A DNA stretch of 39,119 bases from JAVBLU01 sp031553225 (GTDB lineage: Bacteria > Bacillota > Clostridia > Christensenellales > UBA1750), in contig JAVBLU010000057.1 of assembly GCA_031553225.1 (NCBI GenBank), positions 1-39,119 of the forward strand, read 5' to 3'. A model generated the notes under the pieces. That model saw only the letters and a program-made list of their open reading frames with translations. It had not been told where the DNA came from and did no database searches. Positions within the stretch are counted from its first letter, which is position 1; each line of letters opens with the position of its first letter. Shown in pieces: positions 8,314 through 15,632 of this stretch. The translations under genes and the position numbers were made by a program.

Positions 8314-9322
8314 CCGGCAGAGCACCTCCCACGGATTGCGGGTTGCTTGCGAAGAGCACGCTCAGATACGCCTGCACGTCCTGCTTCATGTCCTGGCCTT
8401 CGCGGTACACGATGTTGCAGCGCGGAATCGCCTGGACAGCCACGGCCTTGGCCGCAATGCCGTACTTTTCGGCCAGTTCGCCGCTCGCGGCCGGGTCGGC
8501 CGTTACGGTTTTTACGGACTGGGCGTACTCCGTCAAAAATTCGTCAAAAGCCGCCTTGTTTCCTTCGATGAGGGCGGTTTGTGCCACGATCACGCCGGTA
8601 ACAAGCTGCGCGTTCGGCGACGCCTTGTTCCATTCCTCGGTTAGGGAGAGGCGAACCTGGGCATTTGGGTTCTTCATCAGAACGCTGCTCACCATAGGCT
8701 CGGGCAGCAGGCACAGCTCGGCCTTGCCGTCCGCGGCCAGCGTGGCCAGTTCCGCGGCTTCGGTCTTGTACTCGACGGTCACGTCCGCGCCGGGCGTGAG
8801 GCCGCTCTTTTGCAGCAGGTAGTTGAGCACGAACTCGGGCGTGGTGCCCTTGCCGGTTGAGTAGAGCGTCTTGCCCTTCAGGTCGGCCAGCGAGGCAACC
8901 GGCTCGCCCGACGTCTGCAGGATATACAAAACGCCCAGCGTGTTCACGGCCGCCACGCGCACCTTGCCCTTGGTTTTGTTGTACAGCGTGGCGGCCAGAT
9001 TGCACGGCACGGCCGCAACGTCCAGCTCGCCGGAGATGAGCTTGGCGGAGATCTCATCCGCCGCGCCCACAACGCTGAAGGCATAGCTGTTCTTGGCCTG
9101 TCCGGCTGCGGCGGCGTCCATCAGGGCGATCATGCCCAGTCCGGTCGGGCCCTTCATCACGCCCACGCGCAGGCCGGAGGCCGCGCCGGACGGCGCGGGC
9201 GAGGCGGTTGCGGCAGGCGTCGTAACGGGGGCCGCCGTCGGCGCGGGCGGCGCCGAGCACCCGGCCAGCATGGCCGCGCACAGAATCAGCGCAAGATAGA
9301 TGACAAAAGCGGGTCGTTTCAT
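8288..9322 (-). CDS. Substrate-binding lipoprotein, SsuA/NMT1 family
   Basis: 344 aa from the ATG at 9322, preceded by GGAGGGA. A hydrophobic signal peptide ends in the lipobox Leu19-Ala-Gly-Cys22 and an Ala/Pro/Thr spacer. The mature part has the family pattern: a first lobe MKGPTGLGMIAL, ISGELDVAAVPCNLAATLYNK, ADLKGKTLYSTGKGTTPEFVLNYLL, then AELCLLPEPMVSS. These features match NMT1/SsuA-like periplasmic-type receptors for sulfonates, nitrate, or thiamine/pyrimidine precursors; sequence alone does not decide which. No TPP or SAM riboswitch was found upstream. It is first in the operon and supplies ligand to the downstream permease and ATPase. Confidence 0.9.
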   Translation of the reverse strand: MKRPAFVIYLALILCAAMLAGCSAPPAPTAAPVTTPAATASPAPSGAASGLRVGVMKGPTGLGMIALMDAAAAGQAKNSYAFSVVGAADEISAKLISGELDVAAVPCNLAATLYNKTKGKVRVAAVNTLGVLYILQTSGEPVASLADLKGKTLYSTGKGTTPEFVLNYLLQKSGLTPGADVTVEYKTEAAELATLAADGKAELCLLPEPMVSSVLMKNPNAQVRLSLTEEWNKASPNAQLVTGVIVAQTALIEGNKAAFDEFLTEYAQSVKTVTADPAASGELAEKYGIAAKAVAVQAIPRCNIVYREGQDMKQDVQAYLSVLFASNPQSVGGALPDDAFYYQK

Positions 9323-9368
9323 GTCGGGTCCCTCCGGTTCGTTTGGCTTGCGGGTGAATCCACCACCC

Positions 9369-9397
9369 ATTGTGTACCCCGCACGCGGCCTTTTCAA
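9369..9397 (-). promoter_or_regulatory. Candidate promoter of the SsuABC-like operon
   Basis: On the minus strand TTGAAA (+ 9392-9397) and CACAAT (9369-9374) are separated by exactly 17 nt and lie about 45 nt before the lipoprotein start. The -10 departs from consensus at its first base. Confidence 0.45.
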
Positions 9398-9537
9398 GCG
9401 CCGCACCGGATAAGTTGCCGGTCTTTGGTTCGAATTGGCATACTTGTCCGTGCTATTTCTGGCAATGGAAAACGTTCATAGTTCGCCGTAAAACGCGCAT
9501 CCTAGTGCCTGGATCCCATTCTAGGAGGTCGGTAGTG

Positions 9538-9711
9538 ATGAAAAACGACGTACCCGGCGGCCAGAGCATCCACTGCGCGGTGGGCAGCTGCACGCACAAC
9601 GAAGCCAATCACGCCTGCAAGCTGCACGCCATTCAGGTGTCGGCCACGCCGTACGGCAACACCGGCAAAGCGTGCGACGAGAGCATGTGCGCGTCCTATA
9701 AGACGAAGTAA
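9538..9711 (+). CDS. DUF1540 small cysteine-rich protein
   Basis: 57 aa. The start is either the ATG at 9538 or the adjacent GTG at 9535; TAGGAGG lies 6-9 nt upstream. Five cysteines follow the DUF1540 pattern: IHCAVGSC, then HACKLHAIQV, then ACDESMCASY. Members are small Firmicutes proteins of unknown function that probably bind a metal through these cysteines (family knowledge). It appears monocistronic and divergent from the SsuABC-like operon. The C-terminus ends in Lys-Thr-Lys. Confidence 0.85.
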   Translation: MKNDVPGGQSIHCAVGSCTHNEANHACKLHAIQVSATPYGNTGKACDESMCASYKTK

Positions 9712-9784
9712 CGGCCGCGGGCATTGGGGCGCCTGCATGCGCGCAAGGGTAAAACGGGTATAGCGTAAGCAAAACCGACGGACA

Positions 9785-9838
9785 GAGAGTCTTCCCTCGC
9801 AGCCGGGGCGATCGCCGCGGGTGTCCGGGAAGACTCTC
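9785..9838. repeat. Long inverted repeat with structured loop
   Basis: A perfect 12-bp inverted repeat, GAGAGTCTTCCC at 9785-9796 and GGGAAGACTCTC at 9827-9838, flanks a 30-nt GC-rich loop that contains the palindrome GGCGATCGCC. No T-tract follows directly on either strand, so it is not a classical terminator. A nine-T run occurs 40 nt further downstream (9878-9886). Confidence 0.6.
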
Positions 9839-9897
9839 CGCTCCTTGCGCGCTTGCTTCGTGGCTCGGGGCGTCCGCTTTTTTTTTGCGAACTCCCA

Positions 9898-9906
9898 TGC
9901 TATAAT
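9898..9906 (+). promoter_or_regulatory. Extended -10 promoter before the zinc-ribbon gene
   Basis: TGCTATAAT (TG at 9898-9899, TATAAT at 9901-9906) lies about 22 nt before the ATG of the frameshifted zinc-ribbon gene. Only a T-run is present where a -35 would be, which fits an extended -10 promoter. Confidence 0.55.
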
Positions 9907-9928
9907 CTTTCCAGTAAGGCAGAAGGAG

Positions 9929-10198
9929 ATGCGCGTCAAGAGCGCGGCGCCCGTTTGTTGCCAAGCTGCAGCATGCCCCTGAGCAAGCCAGGGGACTATG
10001 GCGGTGAAAAGGATGGCACGCCTTCCAAGGACTACTGCCGCTACCGCTGCAAGAGCGGCGTTTTCCTGAAGGACGAGACGATGGGACAGATGATCGAAAC
10101 CTGCCTGCCCTTCGTGCGCGGCCACGACAAGAGCCCCGACGAGGCGCGCGCGGCGATGATGAGGTTCTTCCCCCCGGCTGAAGCGCTGGAGGCGCTAA
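9929..10198 (+). pseudogene. Putative zinc-ribbon protein (Zn_ribbon_2 / PF12674-like), two frameshifts
   Basis: Pieces of one small family are spread over two reading frames. The ATG at 9929 opens a frame ending …VCCQ. The body (from about 9964) reads SCSMPLSKPGDYGG…DYCRYRC…MIETCLPF…MRFFP in a second frame. The expected C-terminal RLKRW reappears in the first frame, ending at the TAA 10196-10198. The breaks are near 9966 (one base short) and in a C6 run at 10170-10175 (one base extra). The intact family motif is CQSCGMPL…YCxYC…LKRW, so the pieces reconstruct it closely, although the second Cys pair here is CxxxC. A promoter and ribosome-binding site are present. Either a recently decayed gene or two indel errors in the assembly. 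Confidence 0.7.
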
Positions 10199-11943
10199 CC
10201 CTTGGCGGCGTAAAACTGCGCCACGTCCTCCCCGCCCACGCGCACGTCCGCCTTCCACTGTGCACGGGGCACCGGGCGGCTGGGCGCGCACACATAAAGC
10301 GCAACGCCTTCGCTTGCGCTTTGCACGCAGGCGAAAGCGTCCTCCACGCTCGCCTGCGGGGCGGGCGCTTCGGCCTCCAGGCTGATCGCGCCGGACACGA
10401 GCGTGTCCTTCAGGGCGCTCAGGCGCACCGGCTGCGGCTCGTCGGCGTGAAAGAGCACCACGTCCAGGCACAGGGCGTCGCCCTCGCGCACCACCTCAAA
10501 AGCAGCGGGATGACCGTCCCACACGGCTTTGGCGATGCGCAGGCGAAGCGCAGCGCCAGGCAGCTGCAGATCCACCCCGCCGTTCTGCCACGCAGCCTCA
10601 AGGCCGGCCACAGCCGGCCCGCCCAGCTGAAAGCGAACGCGCATGTCGCGGGCGGAGATCGTCTCGTCCTTAATCATGTCCAGGTTGCAGTGCGTGTCTC
10701 CGCCGTCCGTCACAAGGCCGGCGTGGAACGCCGCGCCGCCGTGGTACTGGGCGCAGGCGAGCATGCCCGAGGAGAAGTCGTACCCGTCGTGCAGCACCCG
10801 CAGCGCGATGTATCCCTGCTTGAGCGGCGTGCCGAAGTGGCCGGCCAGGTTGCGGCGCTGGTTCCAAGTGTCCATGCGCGCGAATGACGAAAGAGCATAC
10901 GTGGGCGCCAGATAGCACTGCGCCACCTGAGCGGGGTGCGCGCCGCGTGCCGGCTGGAACACCTCGCTTGCGTCCCGCGCCTCGCGCTGGGTAAACAGCG
11001 GCAGATACTTCTCGGGGCAGCGGTGCGGCACGCGCGCCCACTCCGGATCATACGTCTCGTCCTGCGGCCGCACGAGCGGCACGCCGGTGCCGCGCTTGAG
11101 GAGCGACCAAATCTTGGCGTCCGTCAGCCATGCGTAGCCGCGCGCGTTCGGCCCGGCCCACGCGCCCGTTTCCGGGTGGTAATGCCGGGCGATGCCCCGC
11201 CAGCACATGTCCAGCAGCTCCGCGGCCATGGCCCGGCATTCCTCGTCGCGTATGTCCGTGGAGAGCCGCGTCAGATCTGTCATGGCCAGGGCCGAGTAGG
11301 TAGGGGAGTTGTATTCCGCGAATCCGCCGGCCTTCATGTTCGCTTCGTGCAGGCGCTTCATGCGTGATTTACCGTACGTGAGCATATCCGGCCAGCCGCA
11401 CAGCTCGCCCGCCGACAGCGTGACGTACGTGCCCATGATGGAGATGTTCGTGTAATCGGGCTGGACGTTACGGCGAAAGATGGACAGGCACGCGCACCGA
11501 AGACCCAACCGCACCTGCTCTTGCAGGGGCTTTGGCAGGCGCGGCATGTGGTCGCGCACCACAAACGTCAGCTCCTTGCCGCAAAAGTCCGCCCAGTTCC
11601 AGTCGGGCGGGGCCATCTGCGCAAGCGGCTCCTCCAGAAACCACGACCAGATGCCAAACGTAGGCGCGGCCATCTCCTGGTCCTGCAGGGCCAGGGCGCG
11701 CTGCAGCACGTCGCAGGCGCGGCGCAGATCCTCGCCGCGGCCGGAGTCGAGCAGCAGCACGGCGTACTGGAAGGCGGCGCGCGTGGAGTGCACCTCGCCC
11801 CCCGTCAGCGTGGTGTGGTAGCCTGGCGTGTGGAAGGGCTCGCGCAGCATGCGCTCGGCGGGGTCGTAGCGCTCGCTCATCTTGTCCAAAGCGCGCAGGA
11901 ACGCCGCGCGTTCGCTCTCCTTGATGGTGAATATGAGAATCAC
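10195..11943 (-). CDS. Unrecognised 582-aa protein, possibly an alpha/alpha-toroid carbohydrate enzyme
   Basis: I do not recognise a named family. Residues 20-350 look mainly helical, with regularly placed aromatic residues (WSWFLEE, WNWADF, YNSPTYSALA, GIARHYHPETGAWAG), resembling the toroid domain of polysaccharide lyases and heparinase-like proteins. The last 200 residues look beta-rich, with an HCNLDMIKDE segment. There is no signal peptide, so it would act in the cytoplasm. The annotated start is a GTG at 11943 with AGGAG only about 1 nt upstream, so the true start may be further in (for example the Met of MSERYDP). Its stop overlaps the stop of the converging zinc-ribbon gene. Function is unassigned. 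Confidence 0.75.
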   Translation of the reverse strand: MILIFTIKESERAAFLRALDKMSERYDPAERMLREPFHTPGYHTTLTGGEVHSTRAAFQYAVLLLDSGRGEDLRRACDVLQRALALQDQEMAAPTFGIWSWFLEEPLAQMAPPDWNWADFCGKELTFVVRDHMPRLPKPLQEQVRLGLRCACLSIFRRNVQPDYTNISIMGTYVTLSAGELCGWPDMLTYGKSRMKRLHEANMKAGGFAEYNSPTYSALAMTDLTRLSTDIRDEECRAMAAELLDMCWRGIARHYHPETGAWAGPNARGYAWLTDAKIWSLLKRGTGVPLVRPQDETYDPEWARVPHRCPEKYLPLFTQREARDASEVFQPARGAHPAQVAQCYLAPTYALSSFARMDTWNQRRNLAGHFGTPLKQGYIALRVLHDGYDFSSGMLACAQYHGGAAFHAGLVTDGGDTHCNLDMIKDETISARDMRVRFQLGGPAVAGLEAAWQNGGVDLQLPGAALRLRIAKAVWDGHPAAFEVVREGDALCLDVVLFHADEPQPVRLSALKDTLVSGAISLEAEAPAPQASVEDAFACVQSASEGVALYVCAPSRPVPRAQWKADVRVGGEDVAQFYAAKG

Positions 11944-12019
11944 GCTCCTTTGCTTGGCGGCTGCGGCCGGTGATGCCCCAGCCTAGCTTGTCCCTAGTGT
12001 ATCACAAACGGAAGGCGGG

Positions 12020-12934
12020 GTGAAGCGCATGCGGCGCATACAGGCGCAAAAGGATGCGTCCGTGGAGGAGACACTGCGGCAGCTGTTCCCGTTTTTGGCC
12101 GAAGGCCCGCTGCGCCGCGCCATAAAAAACCGCGATGTGCGCCGTAGCGGCGCGCGCTTGGGCGGCGGCGATTCGGTGCGGGCAGGAGAGGAACTGTGCG
12201 TGTACATCGCCGAGGATCTGCTGCAGCCCGCGCCCACGGTGCTGTACCGCGACGGCCAGATTTTGGCCGTTGAGAAAGGCGCGGGGATGGAAAGCGCGGG
12301 CGGGGCGGACAGCATGGAAGCGTTGCTCGCCGGATGGGCCGCGCGGGAGGGGCTGCCCCGGCCGCGGCCCGTACACCGTCTGGACGCCCAAACGGGCGGG
12401 GTGCTGCTGTTCGCCCTGACGGATGAGGCCGAACGCGCCCTCGCGGAAGGGTTCGCCCAGCGGCTGGTGGAGAAGGAGTACCGCTGCATCGTGCGCGGCG
12501 CGCCTGTGAAGGAGGGCGACGCGCGGGCCTATGCGCTGAAGGATGCCGCCGCGGCTTTTGTGCGCGTTGTGGATGAACCGCGGTCGGGCGCCCTGAGCAT
12601 GGACACTGCCTGGCGCGTGCTGGAAGAGACGCGCGCGCCGGACGGCACGCCCCTCTCGCTGCTGGCCGTGTACCCGCACACCGGGCGCACGCACCAGATC
12701 CGCGCGCATATGGCGCATTTGGGGCACCCGCTGCTGGGCGATGACCGTTACGGCGACAGGGCGCTGAACCGGGCGTGCCGCTCGCGCGCGCAGTGCCTGT
12801 GGGCCGTGCGGCTTACGCTTCGCCTGCCGCCGTCCGGCCCGCTGGGGGCGCTGCATGGCCGCGTCTTTCAAAGCGCGCCCGGATTCATCGCCCTGGCGCG
12901 CGGTCTTGGCTTTGCCATGGACGAATTGCCTTAG
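12020..12934 (+). CDS. RluA-family RNA pseudouridine synthase
   Basis: 304 aa from the GTG at 12020 (a Met at 12029 is equally possible; GGAAGGCGGG lies just upstream). An N-terminal S4-like RNA-binding region (FLAEGPLRRAIKNRDVRR) is followed by the catalytic domain. The catalytic motif HRLDAQTGG has its Asp at residue 122, and the family motifs EKEYRCIVRG and HTGRTHQIRAHMAHLGHPLLGDDRYG are intact. It isomerises uridine to pseudouridine in rRNA or tRNA; which site cannot be told. It is probably co-transcribed with the small Cys-rich protein 14 nt downstream. Confidence 0.93.
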   Translation: MKRMRRIQAQKDASVEETLRQLFPFLAEGPLRRAIKNRDVRRSGARLGGGDSVRAGEELCVYIAEDLLQPAPTVLYRDGQILAVEKGAGMESAGGADSMEALLAGWAAREGLPRPRPVHRLDAQTGGVLLFALTDEAERALAEGFAQRLVEKEYRCIVRGAPVKEGDARAYALKDAAAAFVRVVDEPRSGALSMDTAWRVLEETRAPDGTPLSLLAVYPHTGRTHQIRAHMAHLGHPLLGDDRYGDRALNRACRSRAQCLWAVRLTLRLPPSGPLGALHGRVFQSAPGFIALARGLGFAMDELP

Positions 12935-12948
12935 AGGAGGGACGGCGC

Positions 12949-13248
12949 ATGCGTACGCAGGAGGAGTACTACGAGCAGGTGCTGCGCAACCGGGAGCTGG
13001 CTGCAAGCGAGCAGGTGCTGCGCTGCACCTGCCCCAACGGCCTGTGCGAATGGCACGGCAAGTGCCGGGAATGCGTGGCGCTGCATCGTTTTCACGGCGA
13101 CCACATCCCCGCGTGCCTGCAGAACATCATCGCGGACAGGATTGCCGCGCTGGCAGGGGCGGCCGAGCTGACGACGGCCCCCAAGGAAGGCACGCCCGTG
13201 GCCTTCCGCCGCTATGTCCGCCTGCGCGACGGGCACACGGGGCGGTAG
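12949..13248 (+). CDS. Small cysteine-rich protein, DUF6485-like
   Basis: 99 aa from the ATG at 12949, preceded by GAGGAGGG. The core is a compact Cys cluster: CTCPNGLCEWHGKCRECVALHRFHGDHIPACL, i.e. CxC, C, CxxC and a final Cys with conserved His residues. This resembles the small Firmicutes family DUF6485 (pattern CxC…GKCxECVxxHR…PAC); I am moderately sure of that assignment. A metal-binding role is inferred from the cysteines only. It follows the pseudouridine synthase gene by 14 nt, so the two form a transcription unit ended by the hairpin at 13283-13323. Confidence 0.8.
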   Translation: MRTQEEYYEQVLRNRELAASEQVLRCTCPNGLCEWHGKCRECVALHRFHGDHIPACLQNIIADRIAALAGAAELTTAPKEGTPVAFRRYVRLRDGHTGR

Positions 13249-13282
13249 CTCAAGGCGCGGTTCCCGCGGCCGATCCTGCGCG

Positions 13283-13323
13283 AAAGCGGCGAAAACCCCG
13301 CGTTCTGGGGCTTTCGCCGCTTT
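13283..13323. terminator. Bidirectional terminator between convergent genes
   Basis: A 12-bp stem AAAGCGGCGAAA/TTTCGCCGCTTT encloses a CCCC/GGGG extension and a small loop. It lies between the converging Cys-rich protein gene (plus) and the small membrane protein gene (minus) and can serve both, though the T-tracts are short. Confidence 0.75.
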
Positions 13324-13334
13324 GGTGCCGTAGG

Positions 13335-13493
13335 TTACAGGAAGTTTTGCAGCATCTTCGCGCCCTGGCGGCGCAGCTTACGTTTCCAGTTGCCGCCCAT
13401 GCGCGGTACGCCCATCATCAGACCGGCCATCGCCGCCATGCCAAGAACGCTACCGGCGGCCACGCCGCCAATGACGCCTCTCATGCCCCTCAT
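13335..13493 (-). CDS. Small glycine/methionine-rich membrane protein
   Basis: 52 aa from the ATG at 13493, preceded by GGAGGGAG. The first half is a Gly/Ala/Met-rich hydrophobic segment (VIGGVAAGSVLGMAAMAGLMMG), the second half strongly basic (NWKRKLRRQGAKML). It looks like a short single-span membrane protein with a cationic cytoplasmic tail. No family was recognised. Its start overlaps the PRC-barrel gene stop as ATGA, so the two proteins are probably made together and act in one process. Confidence 0.7.
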   Translation of the reverse strand: MRGMRGVIGGVAAGSVLGMAAMAGLMMGVPRMGGNWKRKLRRQGAKMLQNFL

Positions 13494-13960
13494 GCGTCTC
13501 CCTCCTCCCCGTCGTCGATCTCCTCGGGCGAAGCGATGATGCGCTCGTCCGAGCCGCGAAACGAACGAACCCACAGGCGGCCCATGCGAAAATCATCCAG
13601 CGCGCCGCGCGAGATCTCCAGCGCCACCACCTGCATGTGGTCGCAGTCCACCAGCGCGCCGGACAGAAGCCCCAGTAACCCTCCGTCCGTGGAGAGCACT
13701 CTCTGGCCTGGCTGCGGAGTCCAGGCGGGGGCCGGGGGGACGTCGCTCAGCCGCCTGACCACGGCGGACATGTCCCCAAGCATGAGCGTGTCCTGAGCGC
13801 TGGCAACGAGCCTGCGCTGCCGAAGCCCGGCCGTGCGCACGCACATGCCCAAAATTTCCGCGCCGCCGCTCTTGAGCCGCAGGCCCGTGAGGTTTCCCAG
13901 AATACGCCCGTCCTGGCTGCTCACCACCGGAAGGCCGATCAAATCGTTCAGACGTTTCAT
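13490..13960 (-). CDS. PRC-barrel domain protein
   Basis: 156 aa from the ATG at 13960, preceded by GGAGGCG. Two PRC-barrel-like halves are visible: residues about 1-70 (LIGLPVVSSQDGRILGNLTGLRL) and about 80-130 (GQRVLSTDGGLLGLLSGALVD). The tail is acidic (SPEEIDDGEEGD). PRC barrels are small beta domains found in RimM, in photosynthetic reaction centres and in Firmicutes YlmC/YmxH-like sporulation-associated proteins. The exact role is not readable here. It is translationally coupled to the small membrane protein downstream, suggesting a membrane-proximal function. Confidence 0.82.
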   Translation of the reverse strand: MKRLNDLIGLPVVSSQDGRILGNLTGLRLKSGGAEILGMCVRTAGLRQRRLVASAQDTLMLGDMSAVVRRLSDVPPAPAWTPQPGQRVLSTDGGLLGLLSGALVDCDHMQVVALEISRGALDDFRMGRLWVRSFRGSDERIIASPEEIDDGEEGDA

Positions 13961-14046
13961 GCGCGCCTCCGCATGTGCATTCGTTCGGCCTTATTTTGCG
14001 CGCATCGGTCAGCAATCATCCTTCCGTAATGCGGTGCATTTTGGAA

Positions 14047-14079
14047 CAAAACAAAGCGGCCGACATGGTTTTCGGCCGC
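14047..14079 (-). terminator. Rho-independent terminator after the URO-D-like gene
   Basis: Minus-strand stem GCGGCCGA/TCGGCCGC with an 8-nt loop followed by TTTGTTTTG. It lies about 45 nt beyond the URO-D-like stop and ends the leuS operon. The plus-strand side also carries GTTTTGTT, so it may act both ways. Confidence 0.8.
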
Positions 14080-14120
14080 CGTTTTGTTCAGATGCACTCA
14101 AGTATTAGCCGGTTTTGCGC

Positions 14121-15545
14121 TTACCACAAAACGGTGGTCCATACGTAGGAGTAGGCCGCGCCGTCCACGCTCTCCCATGCCGCGCGCACGGGCGCGGCCT
14201 CGGCGCGGTCGGGGGATAACGCGCGGTAAGAAGCCGACTCCTGCGCCCAGGGCACGCACACGAACGGCGGGCGCTTGCCCGGCGCTATGGCCGGCGCGGC
14301 GACGCTGGCCATGGGCTTTTGCGGCGCGGCGCTGGAAGAGGAGTACACGCCATGCTCCATGGCGGCGTCCACGGCCGCGCGCAGATTCTGCGGCTGTACA
14401 TCCGAGAGCATCAGCGCGCTGCAGTCCAGTATGTAGCCGCCGTCCGGTTTCATCACGGCCAGCAGGTCGCGCACGTGACGCGCCGTGTCGGCGGGCGTTC
14501 CGCGCGCCAGCACGTCGTAGGACAGACCGCCGCTGAGGGCGAAACGGCCTTTGAACGCGCGCGCGGCGACGGCCGGGTCGCCTTTGTCCAGATGGTAGAT
14601 GATGCCGCCCTCGGGCAGCGTGCGGAGCGCGTCGTAGTGCCGTTCCCAGTTCCCCTCGCCGTAGAACAGCACCTGATGGCCCCGGGCGATGATCTCCTGC
14701 AGCACGGGCAGAAGCGTTGGCCAGAAGATGGCGTCGAAGGTTTGTTGCGAAATGAAGGGCACGCACCCGCGGTGCGCCCACAGCGTGATGGGCACGTTTT
14801 TGTCCGGGTCGGCAGAGGAAAGAGCATTGGCCACGATGTGAGGCACGAGCGCCTCGCAGGCGCGCCGCACGTCGGCCGGCCGCTCGATCGTGTCCATGGC
14901 CATGCCCATGTAGCCGCGGAACTTGTCGGCCAGCAGGTCGAGCGGCGCTTTGATCATGCCCGAATTGGCCGATACGACGCCCGCTTCGTACTTGAGCGCC
15001 GCGGAAGCCGGACCGAAGGCCGTCATGTAATTGGCAAAGGCCATGGCCCCGGCGATGAGCGCGGCGTTGTGCTCCAGCGTTGCCGGCTCGCCCGGGCGCG
15101 CAAGGCGCGTTGTGGCGCGCGGCATCCAGGTGGTCAGCAAAAAGGCGGTCGGGTCGTCGCAAAAGGCGCCATATTCCTCGGGGCGCAAAAAGAGGTCCTC
15201 GTCGCGCCCCGGCTCGGAGAACTGCAAAACGCTCTGCGGGCCAACGTCCACGCCCGGTACGTTCAGGTACCGCCAGGAGGCCGCCTTGCCGACGCCGTAG
15301 TTTGACCAGATGGCGTTGAGCATCACCGCGTCCAGCTGAAGGTCCTGCGCCGCCCGGCGCGTCGCCAGAAACGCCTTTTCATAGGAAAGCGCCACCTCCG
15401 GGTTGCTCATGCCCACGTACCGGGCGGCCGCCTCCTGCAGAAAGAACCGGACGGGCACCCGGTCGGGCGTTCCGCGCCGCATGGCCGTCACATAGCGCTT
15501 CAGGCGTTCCTCGTACAGCTTTTTCGTCTTGTCATCCTGAAACAT
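14121..15545 (-). CDS. URO-D superfamily protein (uroporphyrinogen decarboxylase-like)
   Basis: 474 aa from the ATG at 15545, with GGAGGTG upstream. The sequence follows the uroporphyrinogen-decarboxylase/cobalamin-methyltransferase barrel: an N-terminal RRGTPDRVPVRFF, the mid-region APLDLLADKFRGYMG, QVLFYGEGNWERHYDAL, then ALSGGLSYDVLARGTP and DGGYILDCSALM. The HxC zinc motif of MtaA/CmuA methyltransferases is not present where expected (EGNW instead), so it is neither a textbook heme enzyme nor a textbook corrinoid methyltransferase. The C-terminal 70 residues extend beyond the usual domain. No corrinoid protein gene is nearby. It lies 87 nt after the PHP phosphatase gene in the leuS transcription unit. 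Confidence 0.8.
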   Translation of the reverse strand: MFQDDKTKKLYEERLKRYVTAMRRGTPDRVPVRFFLQEAAARYVGMSNPEVALSYEKAFLATRRAAQDLQLDAVMLNAIWSNYGVGKAASWRYLNVPGVDVGPQSVLQFSEPGRDEDLFLRPEEYGAFCDDPTAFLLTTWMPRATTRLARPGEPATLEHNAALIAGAMAFANYMTAFGPASAALKYEAGVVSANSGMIKAPLDLLADKFRGYMGMAMDTIERPADVRRACEALVPHIVANALSSADPDKNVPITLWAHRGCVPFISQQTFDAIFWPTLLPVLQEIIARGHQVLFYGEGNWERHYDALRTLPEGGIIYHLDKGDPAVAARAFKGRFALSGGLSYDVLARGTPADTARHVRDLLAVMKPDGGYILDCSALMLSDVQPQNLRAAVDAAMEHGVYSSSSAAPQKPMASVAAPAIAPGKRPPFVCVPWAQESASYRALSPDRAEAAPVRAAWESVDGAAYSYVWTTVLW

Positions 15546-15632
15546 TCTCGCACCTCCGTCGGCAGTTGAAATGTGGCCTCGGCGTATCCCGTTTCCTCAC
15601 GACGCGGGCGGGTGTCCCCGCGCGTCCCCCCA

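Noticed and set aside
9420..9440. GGTTCGAAT resembling a tRNA T-loop
   Set aside because: No acceptor stem, anticodon arm or cloverleaf can be built around it.
9323..9537. Search for a TPP or other riboswitch ahead of the SsuABC-like operon
   Set aside because: None of the conserved TPP, SAM or FMN boxes is present on the minus strand; only a plain promoter is seen.
9502..10125. 207-codon minus-strand frame over the zinc-ribbon region
   Set aside because: No ribosome-binding site or family; the plus strand carries recognisable zinc-ribbon motifs.
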